Shown: in pieces, positions 25,272-37,900 of the stretch | Position numbering within the stretch: position 1 is the stretch's first letter | How the letters are laid out: each line of letters starts with the position of its first letter | Source: Auanema rhodensis | Taxonomy: Eukaryota; Nematoda; Chromadorea; Rhabditida; Rhabditidae | Reading direction: 5' to 3' | Assembly: GCA_964057225.1 (NCBI GenBank) | Contig: OZ059897.1 | Location: forward strand, 3,038,001 to 3,102,000 | DNA: 64,000 nt | Translations under genes and position numbers: made by a program | Notes under the pieces: model-generated | The model's database searches: none | The model's input: the letters and a program-made list of their open reading frames with translations, nothing else | What the model was told of the DNA's origin: nothing

Positions 25272-25624
25272 CGATTTTCACCCTGAAGAAATGATTTTTT
25301 CGTTGAAAAACATTGTCCATCGTCTTTGCCTTGAAAAAAAGGAATCTAAAAACATCTACTTTTTGTGAAATTATTTAGAAATTTTTCGGGAAAATTTTTG
25401 TCAAAATGTTTTTGGAAGCAATGTTGAGTGTACATGGGAACTCAACATACACTAATGCATTATTTTTCAAACGATCATAACTAATTTTTGTATAGAGCGT
25501 TTCTCAATGTAGTATAGTGCATTCGATGCGGATTTTTAAGCTGCGTCAATCTGTTAATATCAGATTTGCGCTAGCTTGAAAATGCACCGAGATATCAACT
25601 GATATAGGTTCACACTTATATCCT
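25272..25624. repeat. 353-bp monomer with two 1-base insertions
   Basis: Monomer 73 is the longest in the window. It has one extra A in the run before GGAATC (about 25340) and CTGTTAATATCAG instead of CTGTGTTATCAG near 25552. The first insertion is shared with 41272, 56675 and 59133, so it predates the block duplications. The second is private and disrupts the small ATCTG/CAGAT hairpin. Confidence 0.9.
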
Positions 25625-25975
25625 CGATTTTCACCCTGAAGAATTAATTTTTTCGTTGAAAAACATTGTCCATCGTCTTTGCCTTGAAAAAAGGAATCTA
25701 AAAACATCTACTTTTTGTGAAATTATTTAGAAATTTTTCGGGAAAATTTTTGTCACAATGTTTTTGAAAGCAATGTTGAGTGTACATGGAAACTCAACAT
25801 ACACTAATGCATCATTTTTCAAACGATCATAGCTAATTTTTGTATTGAGCGTTTCTCAATGTAGTATAGTGCATTCGATGCGGATTTGTAAGCTGCGTCG
25901 ATCTGTGTTATCAGATTTGAGTTAGCTTAAAAATGCACCGAGATATCAACTGATATATGTTCACACTTATATCCT
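25625..25975. repeat. Chimeric monomer 74 (T front, GAAAAAC, GAAAGC type)
   Basis: The front reads GAATTAATTTTTTCG and then GAAAAAC, combining halves that are normally separate. Further along it has TTTTTGAAAGC, GGAAACTCAAC, GCATCAT, CATAGC and GTATTGAGCG, the markers of the subfamily common in 28-36 kb. It ends with GATTTGTAAGC and a GAGTTAG tail. It looks like the product of at least two exchanges. Confidence 0.75.
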
Positions 25976-26677
25976 CGATTTTCACCCTGAAGAAATGATT
26001 TTTTCGTTGAAAAACATTGTCCATCGTATTCGTCTTGAAAAAAGGAATCTAAAAACATCTACTTTTTGTGAAATTATTTAGAAATTTTTCGGGAAAATTT
26101 TTGTCAAAATGTTTTTGGAAGCAATGTTGAGTGTACATGGGAACTCAACATACACTAATGCATTATTTTTCAAACGATCATAACTAATTTTTGTATAGAG
26201 CGTTTCTCAATGTAGTATAGTGCATTCGATGCGGATTTTTAAGCTGCGTCGATCTGTGTTATCAGATTTGCGCTAGCTTGAAAATGCACCGAGATATCAA
26301 CTGATATAGGTTCACACTTATATCCTCGATTTTCACCCTGAAGAATTAATTTTTTCGTTGAATAACATTGTCCATCGTCTTTGCCTTGAAAAAAGGAATC
26401 TAAAAACATCTACTTTTTGTGAAATTATTTAGAAATTTTTCGGGAAAATTTTTGTCACAATGTTTTTGGAAGCAATGTTGAGTGTACATGGGAACTCAGC
26501 ATACACTAATGCATTATTTTTCAAACGATCATAACTAATTTTTGTATAGAGCGTTTCTCAATGTAGTATAGTGCATTCGATGCGGATTTTTAAGCGGCGT
26601 CGATCTGTGTTATCAGATTTGAGTTAGCTTAAAAATGCACCGAGATATCAACTGATATATGTTCACACTTATATCCT

Positions 26678-29134
26678 CGATTTTCACCCTGAAGAAATAA
26701 TTTTTTCGTTGAAAAACATTGTCCATCGTATTCGTCTTGAAAAAAAGAATCTAAAAACATCTACTTTTTGTGAAATTATTCAGAAATTTTTCGGGAAAAT
26801 TTTTGTCAAAATGTTTTTGGAAGCAATGTTGAGTGTACATGGGAACTCAACATACACTAATGCATTATTTTTCAAACGATCATAACTAATTTTTGTATGG
26901 AGCGTTTCTCAATGTAGTATAGTGCATTCGATGCGAATTTTTAAGCTGCGTTGATCTGTGTTATCAGATTTGCGCTAGCTTAAAAATGCACCGAGTAATC
27001 AACTGATATAGGTTCACACTTATATCCTCGATTTTCACCCTGAAGAATTAATTTTTTCGTTGAATAACATTGTCCATTGTTTTTGCCTTGAAAAAAGAAA
27101 TCTAAAAACTCCTACTTTTTGTGAAATTATTTAGAAATTTTTCGGGAAAATTTTTGTCACAATGTTTTTGGAAGCAATGTTGAGTGTACATGGGAACTCA
27201 GCATACACTAATGCCTTATTTTTCAAACGATCATAACTAATTTTTGTATAGAGCGTTTCTCAATGTAGTATAGTGCATTCGATGCGGATTTTTAAGCTGC
27301 GTCGATCTGTGTTATCAGATTTGAGTTAGCTTAAAAATGCACCGAGATATCAACTGATATATGTTCACACTTATATCCTCGATTTTCACCCTGAAGAAAT
27401 GATTTTTTCGTTGAAAAACATTGTCCATCGTATTCGTCTTGAAAAAAGGAATCTAAAAACATCTACTTTTTGTGAAATTATTTAGAAATTTTTCGGGAAA
27501 ATTTTTGTCAAAATGTTTTTGGAAGCAATGTTGAGTGTACATGGGAACTCAGCATACACTAATGCATTATTTTTCAAACGATCATAACTAATTTTTGTAT
27601 AGAGCGTTTCTCAATGTAGTATAGTGCATTCGATGCGGATTTTTAAGCTGCGTCGATCTGTGTTATCAGATTTGAGTTAGCTTAAAAATGCACCGAGATA
27701 TCAACTGATATATGTTCACACTTATATCCTCGATTTTCACCCTGAAGAAATGATTTTTTCGTTGAAAAACATTGTCCATCGTATTTGTCTTGAAAAAAGG
27801 AATCTAAAAACATCTACTTTTCGTGAAATTATTTAGAAATTTTTCGGGAAAATTTTTGTCAAAATGTTTTTGGAAGCAATGTTGAGTGTACATGGGAACT
27901 CAACATACACTAATGCATTATTTTTCAAACGATCATAACTAATTTTTTTATAGAGCGTTTCTCAATGTAGTATAGTGCATTCGATGCGGATTTTTAAGCT
28001 GCGTCGATCTGTGTTATCAGATTTGAGTTAGCTTAAAAATGCACCGAGATATCAACTGATATATGTTCACACTTATATCCTCGATTTTCACCCTGAAGAA
28101 ATGATTTTTTCGTTGAAAAACATTGTCCATCGTATTCGTCTTGAAAAAAGGAATCTAAAAACATCTACTTTTTGTGAAATTATTTAGAAATTTTTCGGGA
28201 AAATTTTTGTCAAAATGTTTTTGGAAGCAATGTTGAGTGTACATGGGAACTCAACATACACTAATGCATCATTTTTCAAACGATCATAACTTATTTTTGT
28301 ATAGAGCGTTTCTCAATGTAGTTTAGTGCATTCGATGCGGATTTTTAAGCTGCGTCGATCTGTGTTATCAGATTTGCGCTAGCTTAAAAATGCACCGAGA
28401 TATCAACTGATATATGTTTACACTTATATTCTCGATTTTCACCCTGAAGAATTAATTTTTTCGTTGAATAACATTGTCCATCGTCTTCGTCTTGAAAAAA
28501 GGAATCTAAAAACATCTACATTTTGTGAAATTATTTAGAAATTTTTCGGGAAAATTTTTGTCAAAATGTTTTTGAAAGCAATGTTGAGTGTACATGGAAA
28601 CTCAACATACACTAATGCATCATTTTTCAAACGATCATAGCTTATTTTTGTATTGAGCGTTTCTCAATGTAGTATAGTGCATTCGATGCGGATTTTTAAG
28701 CTGCGTCGATCTGTGTTATCAGATTTGCGCTAGCTTAAAAATGCACCGAGATATCAACTGATATAAGTTCACACTTATATCCTCGATTTTCACCCTGAAG
28801 AATTAATTTTTTCGTTGAATAACATTGTCCATCGTTTTCGCCTTGAAAAAAGGAATCTAAAAACATCTACTTTTTGTGAAATTATTTAGAAATTTTTCGG
28901 GAAAATTTTTGTCAAAATGTTTTTGGAAGCAATGTTGAGTGTACATGGGAACTCAACATACACTAATGCATTATTTTTCAAACGATCATAACTTATTTTT
29001 GTATAGAGCGTTTCTCAATGTAGTATAGTGCATTCGATGCGGATTTTTAAGCTGCGTCGATCTGTGTTATCAGATTTGAGTTAGCTTAAAAATGCACCGA
29101 GATATCAACTGATATATGTTCACACTTATATCCT
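26678..29134. repeat. Seven-monomer cassette, copy 1
   Basis: Order: 26678 (AAATAAT front, CAG centre, GTATGG), 27029 (TTGTTTTTGCC, GCCTTATT), 27380 (plain G), 27731 (GTATTTGTC, TTTTCGTG, AATTTTTTTATAG), 28082 (GCATCAT, AACTTATT, GTTTAGTG), 28433 (CTTCGTC, CTACATTTT, GAAAGC, CATAGC), 28784 (TTTTCGCC, AACTTATT). The same seven-monomer order returns at 45836-48292, offset exactly 19158, and in rearranged form at 43028 and 60889. A private GATGCGAATTT at about 26930 marks this copy. Confidence 0.9.
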
Positions 29135-29464
29135 CGATTTTCACCCTGAAGAAATTGTCCATCGTCTTTGTCTTGAAAAAAGGAATCTAAAAACATCTAC
29201 GTTTTGTGAAATTATTTAGAAATTTTTCGGGAAAATTTTTGTCAAAATGTTTTTGGAAGCAATGTTGAGTGTACATGGGAACTCAACATACACTAATGCA
29301 TTATTTTTCAAACGATCATAACTAATTTCTGTAAATAGCGTTTCTCAATGTAGTATAGTGCATTCGATGCGAATTTTTAAGCTGCGTCGATCTGTGTTAT
29401 CAGATTTGAGTTAGCTTAAAAATGCACCGAGATATCAACTGATATATGTTCACACTTATATCCT
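29135..29464. repeat. 330-bp monomer 84 (21-bp deletion)
   Basis: GAAGAAATTGTCC at 29148-29160 replaces the usual front: the 21 bases equivalent to 22-42 of monomer 1 are missing. It has the linked markers CTTTGTC, CTACGTTTT, CTGTAAATAGCG and GATGCGAATTT. There is a 2-base AT repeat at the deletion ends. Confidence 0.95.
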
Positions 29465-30517
29465 CGATTTTCACCCTGAAGAAATAGTTTTTTCGTTGAA
29501 AAACATTGTCCATCGTCTTTGACTTGAAAAAAGGAATCTAAAAACATCTACTTTTTGTGAAATTATTTAGAAATTTTTCGGGAAAAGTTTTGTCAAAATG
29601 TTTTTGGAAGCAATGTTGAGTGTACATGGGAACTCAACATACACTAATGCATTATTTTTCAAACGATCATAACTTATTTTTGTATAGAGCGTTTCTCAAT
29701 GTAGTATAGTGCATTCGATGCGGATTTTTAAGCTGCGTCGATCTGTGTTATCAGATTTGAGTTAGCTTAAAAATGCACCGAGATATCAACTGATATATGT
29801 TCACACTTAAATCCTCGACTTTCACCCTGAAGAAATAGTTTTTTCGTTGAAAAACATTGTCCATCGTCTTTGCCTTGAAAAAAGGAATCTAAAAACATCT
29901 ACTTTTTGTGAAATTATTTAGAAATTTTTCGGGAAAATTTTTGTCACAATGTTTTTGAAAGCAATGTTGAGTGTACATGGAAACTCAACATACACTAATG
30001 CATCATTTTTCAAACGATCATAGCTAATTTTTGTATTGAGCGTTTCTCAATGTAGTATAGTGCATTCGATGCGGATTTTTAAGCTGCGTCGATCTGTGTT
30101 ATCAGATTTGCGCTAGCTTGAAAATGCACCCAGATATCAACTGATATAGGTTCACACTTATATCCTCGATTTTCACCCTGAAGAATTAATTTTTTCGTTG
30201 AATAACATTGTCCATCGTTTTCGCCTTGAAAAAAGGAATCTAAAAACATCTACTTTTTGTGAAATTATTTAGAAATTTTTCGGGAAAATTTTTGTCAAAA
30301 TGTTTTTGGAAGCAATGTTGAGTGTACATGGGAACTCAACATACACTAATGCATTATTTTTCAAACGATCATAACTTATTTCTGTAAATAGCGTTTCTCA
30401 ATGTAGTATAGTGCATTCGATGCGGATTTTTAAGCTGCGTCGATCTGTGTTATCAGATTTGAGTTAGCTTAAAAATGCACCGAGATATCAACTGATATAT
30501 GTTCACACTTATATCCT

Positions 30518-30847
30518 CGATTTTCACCCTGAAGAAATTGTCCATCGTCTTTGTCTTGAAAAAAGGAATCTAAAAACATCTACGTTTTGTGAAATTATTT
30601 AGAAATTTTTCGGGAAAATTTTTGTCACAATGTTTTTGAAAGCAATGTTGAGTGTACATGGAAACTCAACATACACTAATGCATTATTTTTCAAACGATC
30701 ATAACTAATTTCTGTATTGAGCGTTTCTCAATGTAGTATAGTGCATTCGATGCGGATTTTTAAGCTGCGTCGATCTGTGTTATCAGATTTGCGCTAGCTT
30801 GAAAATGCACCGAGATATCAACTGATATAGGTTCACACTTATATCCT
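30518..30847. repeat. 330-bp monomer 88 (21-bp deletion, recombinant)
   Basis: It has the same GAAGAAATTGTCC junction and CTACGTTTT. The middle then switches to GTCACAATG, TTTTTGAAAGC, GGAAACTCAAC and CTGTATTGAGCG, with a GCGCTAGCTTGAAAATG tail. It is a recombinant of the deleted form with the GAAAGC subfamily; its twin is at 33964. Confidence 0.93.
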
Positions 30848-31198
30848 CGATTTTCACCCTGAAGAATTGATTTTTTCGTTGAATAACATTGTCCATCGTT
30901 TTCGCCTTGAAAAAAGGAATCTAAAAACATCTACTTTTTGTGAAATTATTTAGAAATTTTTCGGGAAAATTTTTGTCAAAATGTTTTTTGAAGCAATGTT
31001 GAGTGTACATGGGAACTCAACATACACTAATGCATTATTTTTCAAACGATCATAACTTATTTCTGTAAATAGCGTTTCTCAATGTAGTATAGTGCATTCG
31101 ATGCGGATTTTTAAGCTGCGTCGATCTGTGTTATCAGATTTGAGTTAGCTTAAAAATGCACCGAGATATCAACTGATATATGTTCACACTTATATCCT

Positions 31199-31528
31199 CG
31201 ATTTTCACCCTGAAGAAATTGTCCATCGTCTTTGTCTTGAAAAAAGGAATCTAAAAACATCTACGTTTTGTGAAATTATTTAGAAATTTTTCGGGAAAAT
31301 TTTTGTCAAAATGTTTTTGGAAGCAATGTTGAGTGTACATGGGAACTCAACATACACTAATGCATTATTTTTCAAACGATCATAACTAATTTCTGTAAAT
31401 AGCGTTTCTCAATGTAGTATAGTGCATTCGATGCGGATTTTTAAGCTGCGTCGATCTGTGTTATCAGATTTGAGTTAGCTTAAAAATGCACCGAGATATC
31501 AACTGATATATGTTCACACTTATATCCT
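31199..31528. repeat. 330-bp monomer 90 (21-bp deletion)
   Basis: Same deletion junction with CTTTGTC, CTACGTTTT and CTGTAAATAGCG, but GATGCGGATTT rather than GCGAATTT. It lies directly beside a second deleted monomer, the only such tandem pair in the window. Confidence 0.95.
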
Positions 31529-31858
31529 CGATTTTCACCCTGAAGAAATTGTCCATCGTCTTTGTCTTGAAAAAAGGAATCTAAAAACATCTACGTTTTG
31601 TGAAATTATTTAGAAATTTTTCGGGAAAATTTTTGTCAAAATGTTTTTGGAAGCAATGTTGAGTGTACATGGGAACTCAACATACACTAATGCATTATTT
31701 TTCAAACGATCATAACTAATTTCTGTAAATAGCGTTTCTCAATGTAGTATAGTGCATTCGATGCGAATTTTTAAGCTGCGTCGATCTGTGTTATCAGATT
31801 TGAGTTAGCTTAAAAATGCACCGAGATATCAACTGATATATGTTCACACTTTTATCCT
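31529..31858. repeat. 330-bp monomer 91 (21-bp deletion)
   Basis: Same junction, CTACGTTTT and CTGTAAATAGCG, with GATGCGAATTT. The end has a private CACTTTTATCC (about 31847). Twin of 34645. Confidence 0.95.
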
Positions 31859-33963
31859 CGATTTTCACCCTGAAGAAATAGTTTTTTCGTTGAAAAACAT
31901 TGTCCATCGTCTTTGCCTTGAAAAAAGGAATCTAAAAACATCTACTTTTTGTGAAATTATTTAGAAATTTTTCGGGAAAATTTTTGTCAAAATGTTTTTG
32001 GAAGCAATGTTGAGTGTACATGGGAACTCAACATACACTAATGCATCATTTTTCAAACGATCATAACTTATTTTTGTATAGAGCGTTTCTCAATGTAGTT
32101 TAGTGCATTCGATGCGGATTTTTAAGCTGCGTCGATCTGTGTTATCAGATTTGCGCTAGCTTAAAAATGCACCGAGATATCAACTGATATATGTTCACAC
32201 TTATATTCTCGATTTTCACCCTGAAGAATTAATTTTTTCGTTGAATAACATTGTCCATCGTCTTCGTCTTGAAAAAAGGAATCTAAAAACATCTACATTT
32301 CGTGAAATTATTTAGAAATTTTTCGGGAAAATTTTTGTCAAAATGTTTTTGAAAGCAATGTTGAGTGTACATGGAAACTCAACATACACTAATGCATCAT
32401 TTTTCAAACGATCATAGCTTATTTTTGTATTGAGCGTTTCTCAATGTAGTATAGTGCATTCGATGCGGATTTTTAAGCTGCGTCGATCTGTGTTATCAGA
32501 TTTGCGCTAGCTTAAAAATGCACCGAGATATCAACTGATATAAGTTCACACTTATATCCTCGATTTTCACCCTGAAGAATTAATTTTTTCGTTGAATAAC
32601 ATTGTCCATCGTCTTTGTCTTGAAAAAAGGAATCTAAAAACATCTACTTTTTGTGAAATTATTTAGAAATTTTTCGGGAAAATTTTTGTCAAAATGTTTT
32701 TGGAAGCAATGTTGAGTGTACATGGGAACTCAACATACACTAATGCATTATTTTTCAAACGATCATAACTTATTTTTGTATAGAGCGTTTCTCAATGTAG
32801 TATAGTGCATTCGATGCGGATTTTTAAGCTGCGTCGATCTGTGTTATCAGATTTGAGTTAGCTTAAAAATGCACCGAGATATCAACTGATATATGTTCAC
32901 ACTTATATCCTCGATTTTCACCCTGAAGAAATAGTTTTTTCGTTGAAAAACATTGTCCATCGTCTTTGACTTGAAAAAAGGAATCTAAAAACATCTACTT
33001 TTTGTGAAATTATTTAGAAATTTTTCGGGAAAAGTTTTGTCAAAATGTTTTTGGAAGCAATGTTGAGTGTACATGGGAACTCAACATACACTAATGCATT
33101 ATTTTTCAAACGATCATAACATATTTTTGTATAGAGCGTTTCTCAATGTAGTATAGTGCATTCGATGCGGATTTTTAAGCTGCGTCGATCTGTGTTATCA
33201 GATTTGAGTTAGCTAAAAATGCACCGAGATATCAACTGATATATGTTCACACTTATATCCTCGACTTTCACCCTGAAGAAATAGTTTTTTCGTTGAAAAA
33301 CATTGTCCATCGTCTTTGCCTTGAAAAAAGGAATCTAAAAACATCTACTTTTTGTGAAATTATTTAGAAATTTTTCGGGAAAATTTTTGTCACAATGTTT
33401 TTGAAAGCAATGTTGAGTGTACATGGAAACTCAACATACACTAATGCATCATTTTTCAAACGATCATAGCTAATTTTTGTATTGAGCGTTTCTCAATGTA
33501 GTATAGTGCATTCGATGCGGATTTTTAAGCTGCGTCGATCTGTGTTATCAGATTTGCGCTAGCTTGAAAATGCACCGAGATATCAACTGATATAGGTTCA
33601 CACTTATATCCTCGATTTTCACCCTGAAGAATTAATTTTTTCGTTGAATAACATTGTCCATCGTTTTCGCCTTGAAAAAAGGAATCTAAAAACATCTACT
33701 TTTTGTGAAATTATTTAGAAATTTTTCGGGAAAATTTTTGTCAAAATGTTTTTGGAAGCAATGTTGAGTGTACATGGGAACTCAACATACACTAATGCAT
33801 TATTTTTCAAACGATCATAACTTATTTCTGTAAATAGCGTTTCTCAATGTAGTATAGTGCATTCGATGCGGATTTTTAAGCTGCGTCGATCTGTGTTATC
33901 AGATTTGAGTTAGCTTAAAAATGCACCGAGATATCAACTGATATATGTTCACACGTATATCCT

Positions 33964-34293
33964 CGATTTTCACCCTGAAGAAATTGTCCATCGTCTTTGT
34001 CTTGAAAAAAGGAATCTAAAAACATCTACGTTTTGTGAAATTATTTAGAAATTTTTCGGGAAAATTTTTGTCACAATGTTTTTGAAAGCAATGTTGAGTG
34101 TACATGGAAACTCAACATACACTAATGCATTATTTTTCAAACGATCATAACTAATTTCTGTATTGAGCGTTTCTCAATGTAGTATAGTGCATTCGATGCG
34201 GATTTTTAAGCTGCGTCGATCTGTGTTATCAGATTTGCGCTAGCTTGAAAATGCACCGAGATATCAACTGATATAGGTTCACACTTATATCCT
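33964..34293. repeat. 330-bp monomer 98 (21-bp deletion, recombinant)
   Basis: Twin of 30518 in the adjacent duplication: the same junction and CTACGTTTT, then the GAAAGC/GGAAAC middle and CTGTATTGAGCG. Confidence 0.93.
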
Positions 34294-34644
34294 CGATTTT
34301 CACCCTGAAGAATTGATTTTTTCGTTGAATAACATTGTCCATCGTTTTCGCCTTGAAAAAAGGAATCTAAAAACATCTACTTTTTGTGAAATTATTTAGA
34401 AATTTTTCGGGAAAATTTTTGTCAAAATGTTTTTGGAAGCAATGTTGAGTGTACATGGGAACTCAACATACACTAATGCATTATTTTTCAAACGATCATA
34501 ACTTATTTCTGTAAATAGCGTTTCTCAATGTAGTATAGTGCATTCGATGCGGATTTTTAAGCTGCGTCGATCTGTGTTATCAGATTTGAGTTAGCTTAAA
34601 AATGCACCGAGATATCAACTGATATATGTTCACACTTATATCCT

Positions 34645-34974
34645 CGATTTTCACCCTGAAGAAATTGTCCATCGTCTTTGTCTTGAAAAAAGGAATCTAA
34701 AAACATCTACGTTTTGTGAAATTATTTAGAAATTTTTCGGGAAAATTTTTGTCAAAATGTTTTTGGAAGCAATGTTGAGTGTACATGGGAACTCAACATA
34801 CACTAATGCATTATTTTTCAAACGATCATAACTAATTTCTGTAAATAGCGTTTCTCAATGTAGTATAGTGCATTCGATGCGAATTTTTAAGCTGCGTCGA
34901 TCTGTGTTATCAGATTTGAGTTAGCTTAAAAATGCACCGAGATATCAACTGATATATGTTCACACTTATATCCT
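34645..34974. repeat. 330-bp monomer 100 (21-bp deletion)
   Basis: Twin of 31529, with GATGCGAATTT and CTGTAAATAGCG. It closes the second copy of the adjacent block duplication. Confidence 0.95.
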
Positions 34975-37900
34975 CGATTTTCACCCTGAAGAAATAGTTT
35001 TTTCGTTGAAAAACATTGTCCATCGTCTTTGCCTTGAAAAAAGGAATCTAAAAACATCTACTTTTTGTGAAATTATTTAGAAATTTTTCGGGAAAATTTT
35101 TGTCAAAATGTTTTTGGAAGCAATGTTGAGTGTACATGGGAACTTAACATACACTAATGCATTATTTTTCAAACGATCATAACTTATTTTTGTATAGAGC
35201 GTTTCTCAATGTTGTATAGTGCATTCGATGCGGATTTTTAAGCTGCGTCGATCTGTGTTATCAGATTTGAGTTAGCTTAAAAATGCACCGAGATATCAAC
35301 TGATATATGTTCACACTTATATCCTCGACTTTCACCCTGAAGAAATAGTTTTTTCGTTGAAAAACATTGTCCATCGTCTTTGCCTTGAAAAAAGAAATCT
35401 AAAAACATCTACTTTTTGTGAAATTATTTAGAAATTTTTCGGGAAAATTTTTGTCACAATGTTTTTGAAAGCAATGTTGAGTGTACATGGAAACTCAACA
35501 TACACTAATGCATCATTTTTCAAACGATCATAGCTAATTTTTGTATTGAGCGTTTCTCAATGTAGTATAGTGCATTCGATGCGGATTTTTAAGCTGCGTC
35601 GATCTGTGTTATCAGATTTGCGCTAGCTTAAAAATGCACCGAGATATCAACTGATATAAGTTCACACTTATATCCTCGATTTTCACCCTGAAGAATTAAT
35701 TTTTTCGTTGAATAACATTGTCCATCGTTTTTGCCTTGAAAAAAGGAATCTAAAAACATCTACTTTTTGTGAAATTATTTAGAAATTTTTCGGGAAAATT
35801 TTTGTCAAAATGTTTTTGGAAGCAATGTTGAGTGTACATGGGAACTCAACATACACTAATGCATTATTTTTCAAATGATCATAACTTATTTTTGTATAGA
35901 GCGTTTCTCAATGTAGTATAGTGCATTCGATGCGGATTTTTAAGCTGCGTCGATCTGTGTTATCAGATTTGAGTTAGCTTAAAAATGCACCGAGATATCA
36001 ACTGATATATGTTCACACTTATATCCTCGATTTTCACCCTGAAGAAATTGTCCATCGTCTTTGTCTTGAAAAAAGGAATCTAAAAACATCTACGTTTTGT
36101 GAAACTATTTAAAAATTTTTCGGGAAAATTTTTGTCAAAATGTTTTTGGAAGCAATGTTGAGTGTACATGGGAACTCAACATACACTAATGCATTATTTT
36201 TCAAACGATCATAACTAATTTCTGTAAATAGCGTTTCTCAATGTAGTATAGTGCATTCGATGCGAATTTTTAAGCTGCGTCGATCTGTGTTATCAGATTT
36301 GAGTTAGCTTAAAAATGCACCGAGATATCAACTGATATATGTTCACACTTATATCCTCGATTTTCACCCTGAAGAAATAGTTTTTTCGTTGAAAAACATT
36401 GTCCATCGTCTTTGCCTTGAAAAAAGGAATCTAAAAACATCTACTTTTTGTGAAATTATTTAGAAATTTTTCGGGAAAATTTTTGTCAAAATGTTTTTGG
36501 AAGCAATGTTGAGTGTACATGAGAACTCAACATACACTAATGCATTATTTTTCAAACGATCATAACTAATTTCTGTAAATAGCGTTTCTCAATGTAGTAT
36601 AGTGCATTCGATGCGAATTTTTAAGCTGCGTCGATCTGTGTTATCAGATTTGAGTTAGCTTAAAAATGCACCGAGATATCAACTGATATATGTTCACACT
36701 TATATCCTCGACTTTCACCCTGAAGAAATGATTTTTTCGTTGAATAACATTGTCCATCGTCTTCGTCTTGAAAAAAGGAATCTAAAAACATCTACTTTTT
36801 GTGAAATTATTTAGAAATTTTTCGGGAAAATTTTTGTCAAAATGTTTTTGGAAGCAATGTTGAGTGTACATGGGAACTCAACATACACTAATGCATTATT
36901 TTTCAAACGATCATAACTAATTTTTGTATAGAGCGTTTCTCAATGTAGTATAGTGCATTCGATGCGGATTTGTAAGCTGCGTCGATCTGTGTTATCAGAT
37001 TTGAGTTAGCTTAAAAATGCACCGAGATATCAACTGATATATGTTCACACTTATATCCTCGATTTTCACCCTGAAGAAATGATTTTTTCGTTGAATAACA
37101 TTGTCCATCGTCTTCGTCTTGAAAAAAGGAATCTAAAAACATCTACTTTTTGTGAAATTATTTAGAAATTTTTCGGGAAAATTTTTGTCAAAATGTTTTT
37201 GGAAGCAATGTTGAGTGTACATGGGAACTCAACATACACTAATGCATTATTTTTCAAACGATCATAACTAATTTTTGTATAGAGCGTTTCTCAATGTAGT
37301 ATAGTGCATTCGATGCGGATTTTTAAGCTGCGTCGATCTGTGTTATCAGATTTGCGCTAGCTTGAAAATGCACCGAGATATCAACTGATATAGGTTCACA
37401 CTTATATCCTCGATTTTCACCCTGAAGAATTAATTTTTTCGTTGAATAACATTGTCCATCGTCTTTGCCTTGAAAAAAGGAATCTAAAAACATCTACTTT
37501 TTGTGAAATTATTTAGAAATTTTTCGGGAAAATTTTTGTCACAATGTTTTTGGAAGCAATGTTGAGTGTACATGGGAACTCAGCATACACTAATGCATTA
37601 TTTTTCAAACGATCATAACTAATTTTTGTATAGAGCGTTTTTCAAGGTAGTATAGTGCATTCGATGCGGATTTTTAAGCTGCGTCGATCTGTGTTATCAG
37701 ATTTGCACTAGCTTAAAAATGCACCGAGATATCAACTGATATATGTTCACACTTATATCCTCGACTTTCACCCTGAAGAAATGATTTTTTCGTTGAATAA
37801 CATTGTCCATCGTCTTCGTCTTGAAAAAAGGAATCTAAAAACATCTACTTTTTGTGAAATTATTTAGAAATTTTTCGGGAAAATTTTTGTCAAAATGTTT

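Larger units (their letters stand above)
23166..28783. repeat. Long duplicated segment, copy 1 (16 monomers)
   Basis: The monomer order from 23166 recurs from 38464. Shared rare markers in order: GTTAAAAAAC, GAGTGTTTC, GATTTGTAAGC, AAAGGATTTAAAA (24990 and 40990), the extra A before GGAATC (25340 and 41340), TTGTTTTTGCC with GCCTTATT (27071 and 43421), and GTTTAGTGCATT. The offset is 15298 at the start, 16000 after a dimer is duplicated in copy 2, and about 16350 after further monomer gains. This copy also carries its own changes: GTCAATCTGTTAATATC (about 25546) and AAGCGGCG (about 26592). Confidence 0.9.
28082..31858. repeat. Eleven-monomer block, copy 1 of an adjacent duplication
   Basis: Monomers 81-91 are followed at once by a nine-monomer version (31859-34974). 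Correspondence: 28082/31859 (different fronts), 28433/32210, 28784/32561, 29465/32912 (CTTTGAC, GGAAAAGTTTTG), 29816/33262 (CGACTTTC), 30167/33613, 30518/33964 (330 bp), 30848/34294 (GAATTGATTTTTT), 31529/34645 (330 bp). The 330-bp monomers at 29135 and 31199 have no partner in copy 2. This block starts the zone dominated by AATAG fronts and CTGTAAATAGCG. Confidence 0.87.
31859..34974. repeat. Nine-monomer block, copy 2 of an adjacent duplication
   Basis: This is the shorter copy of 28082-31858. The offset falls from 3777 to 3447 to 3446 to 3116 as two 330-bp monomers and one base are missing. Private changes are CTACATTTCGTG (about 32293), AACATATTTTTG (about 33119) and CACACGTATATCC (about 33952). 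Monomer 32912 is 350 bp because it reads TTAGCTAAAAATG at about 33211, losing one T in the arm of the large dyad. Confidence 0.87.
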
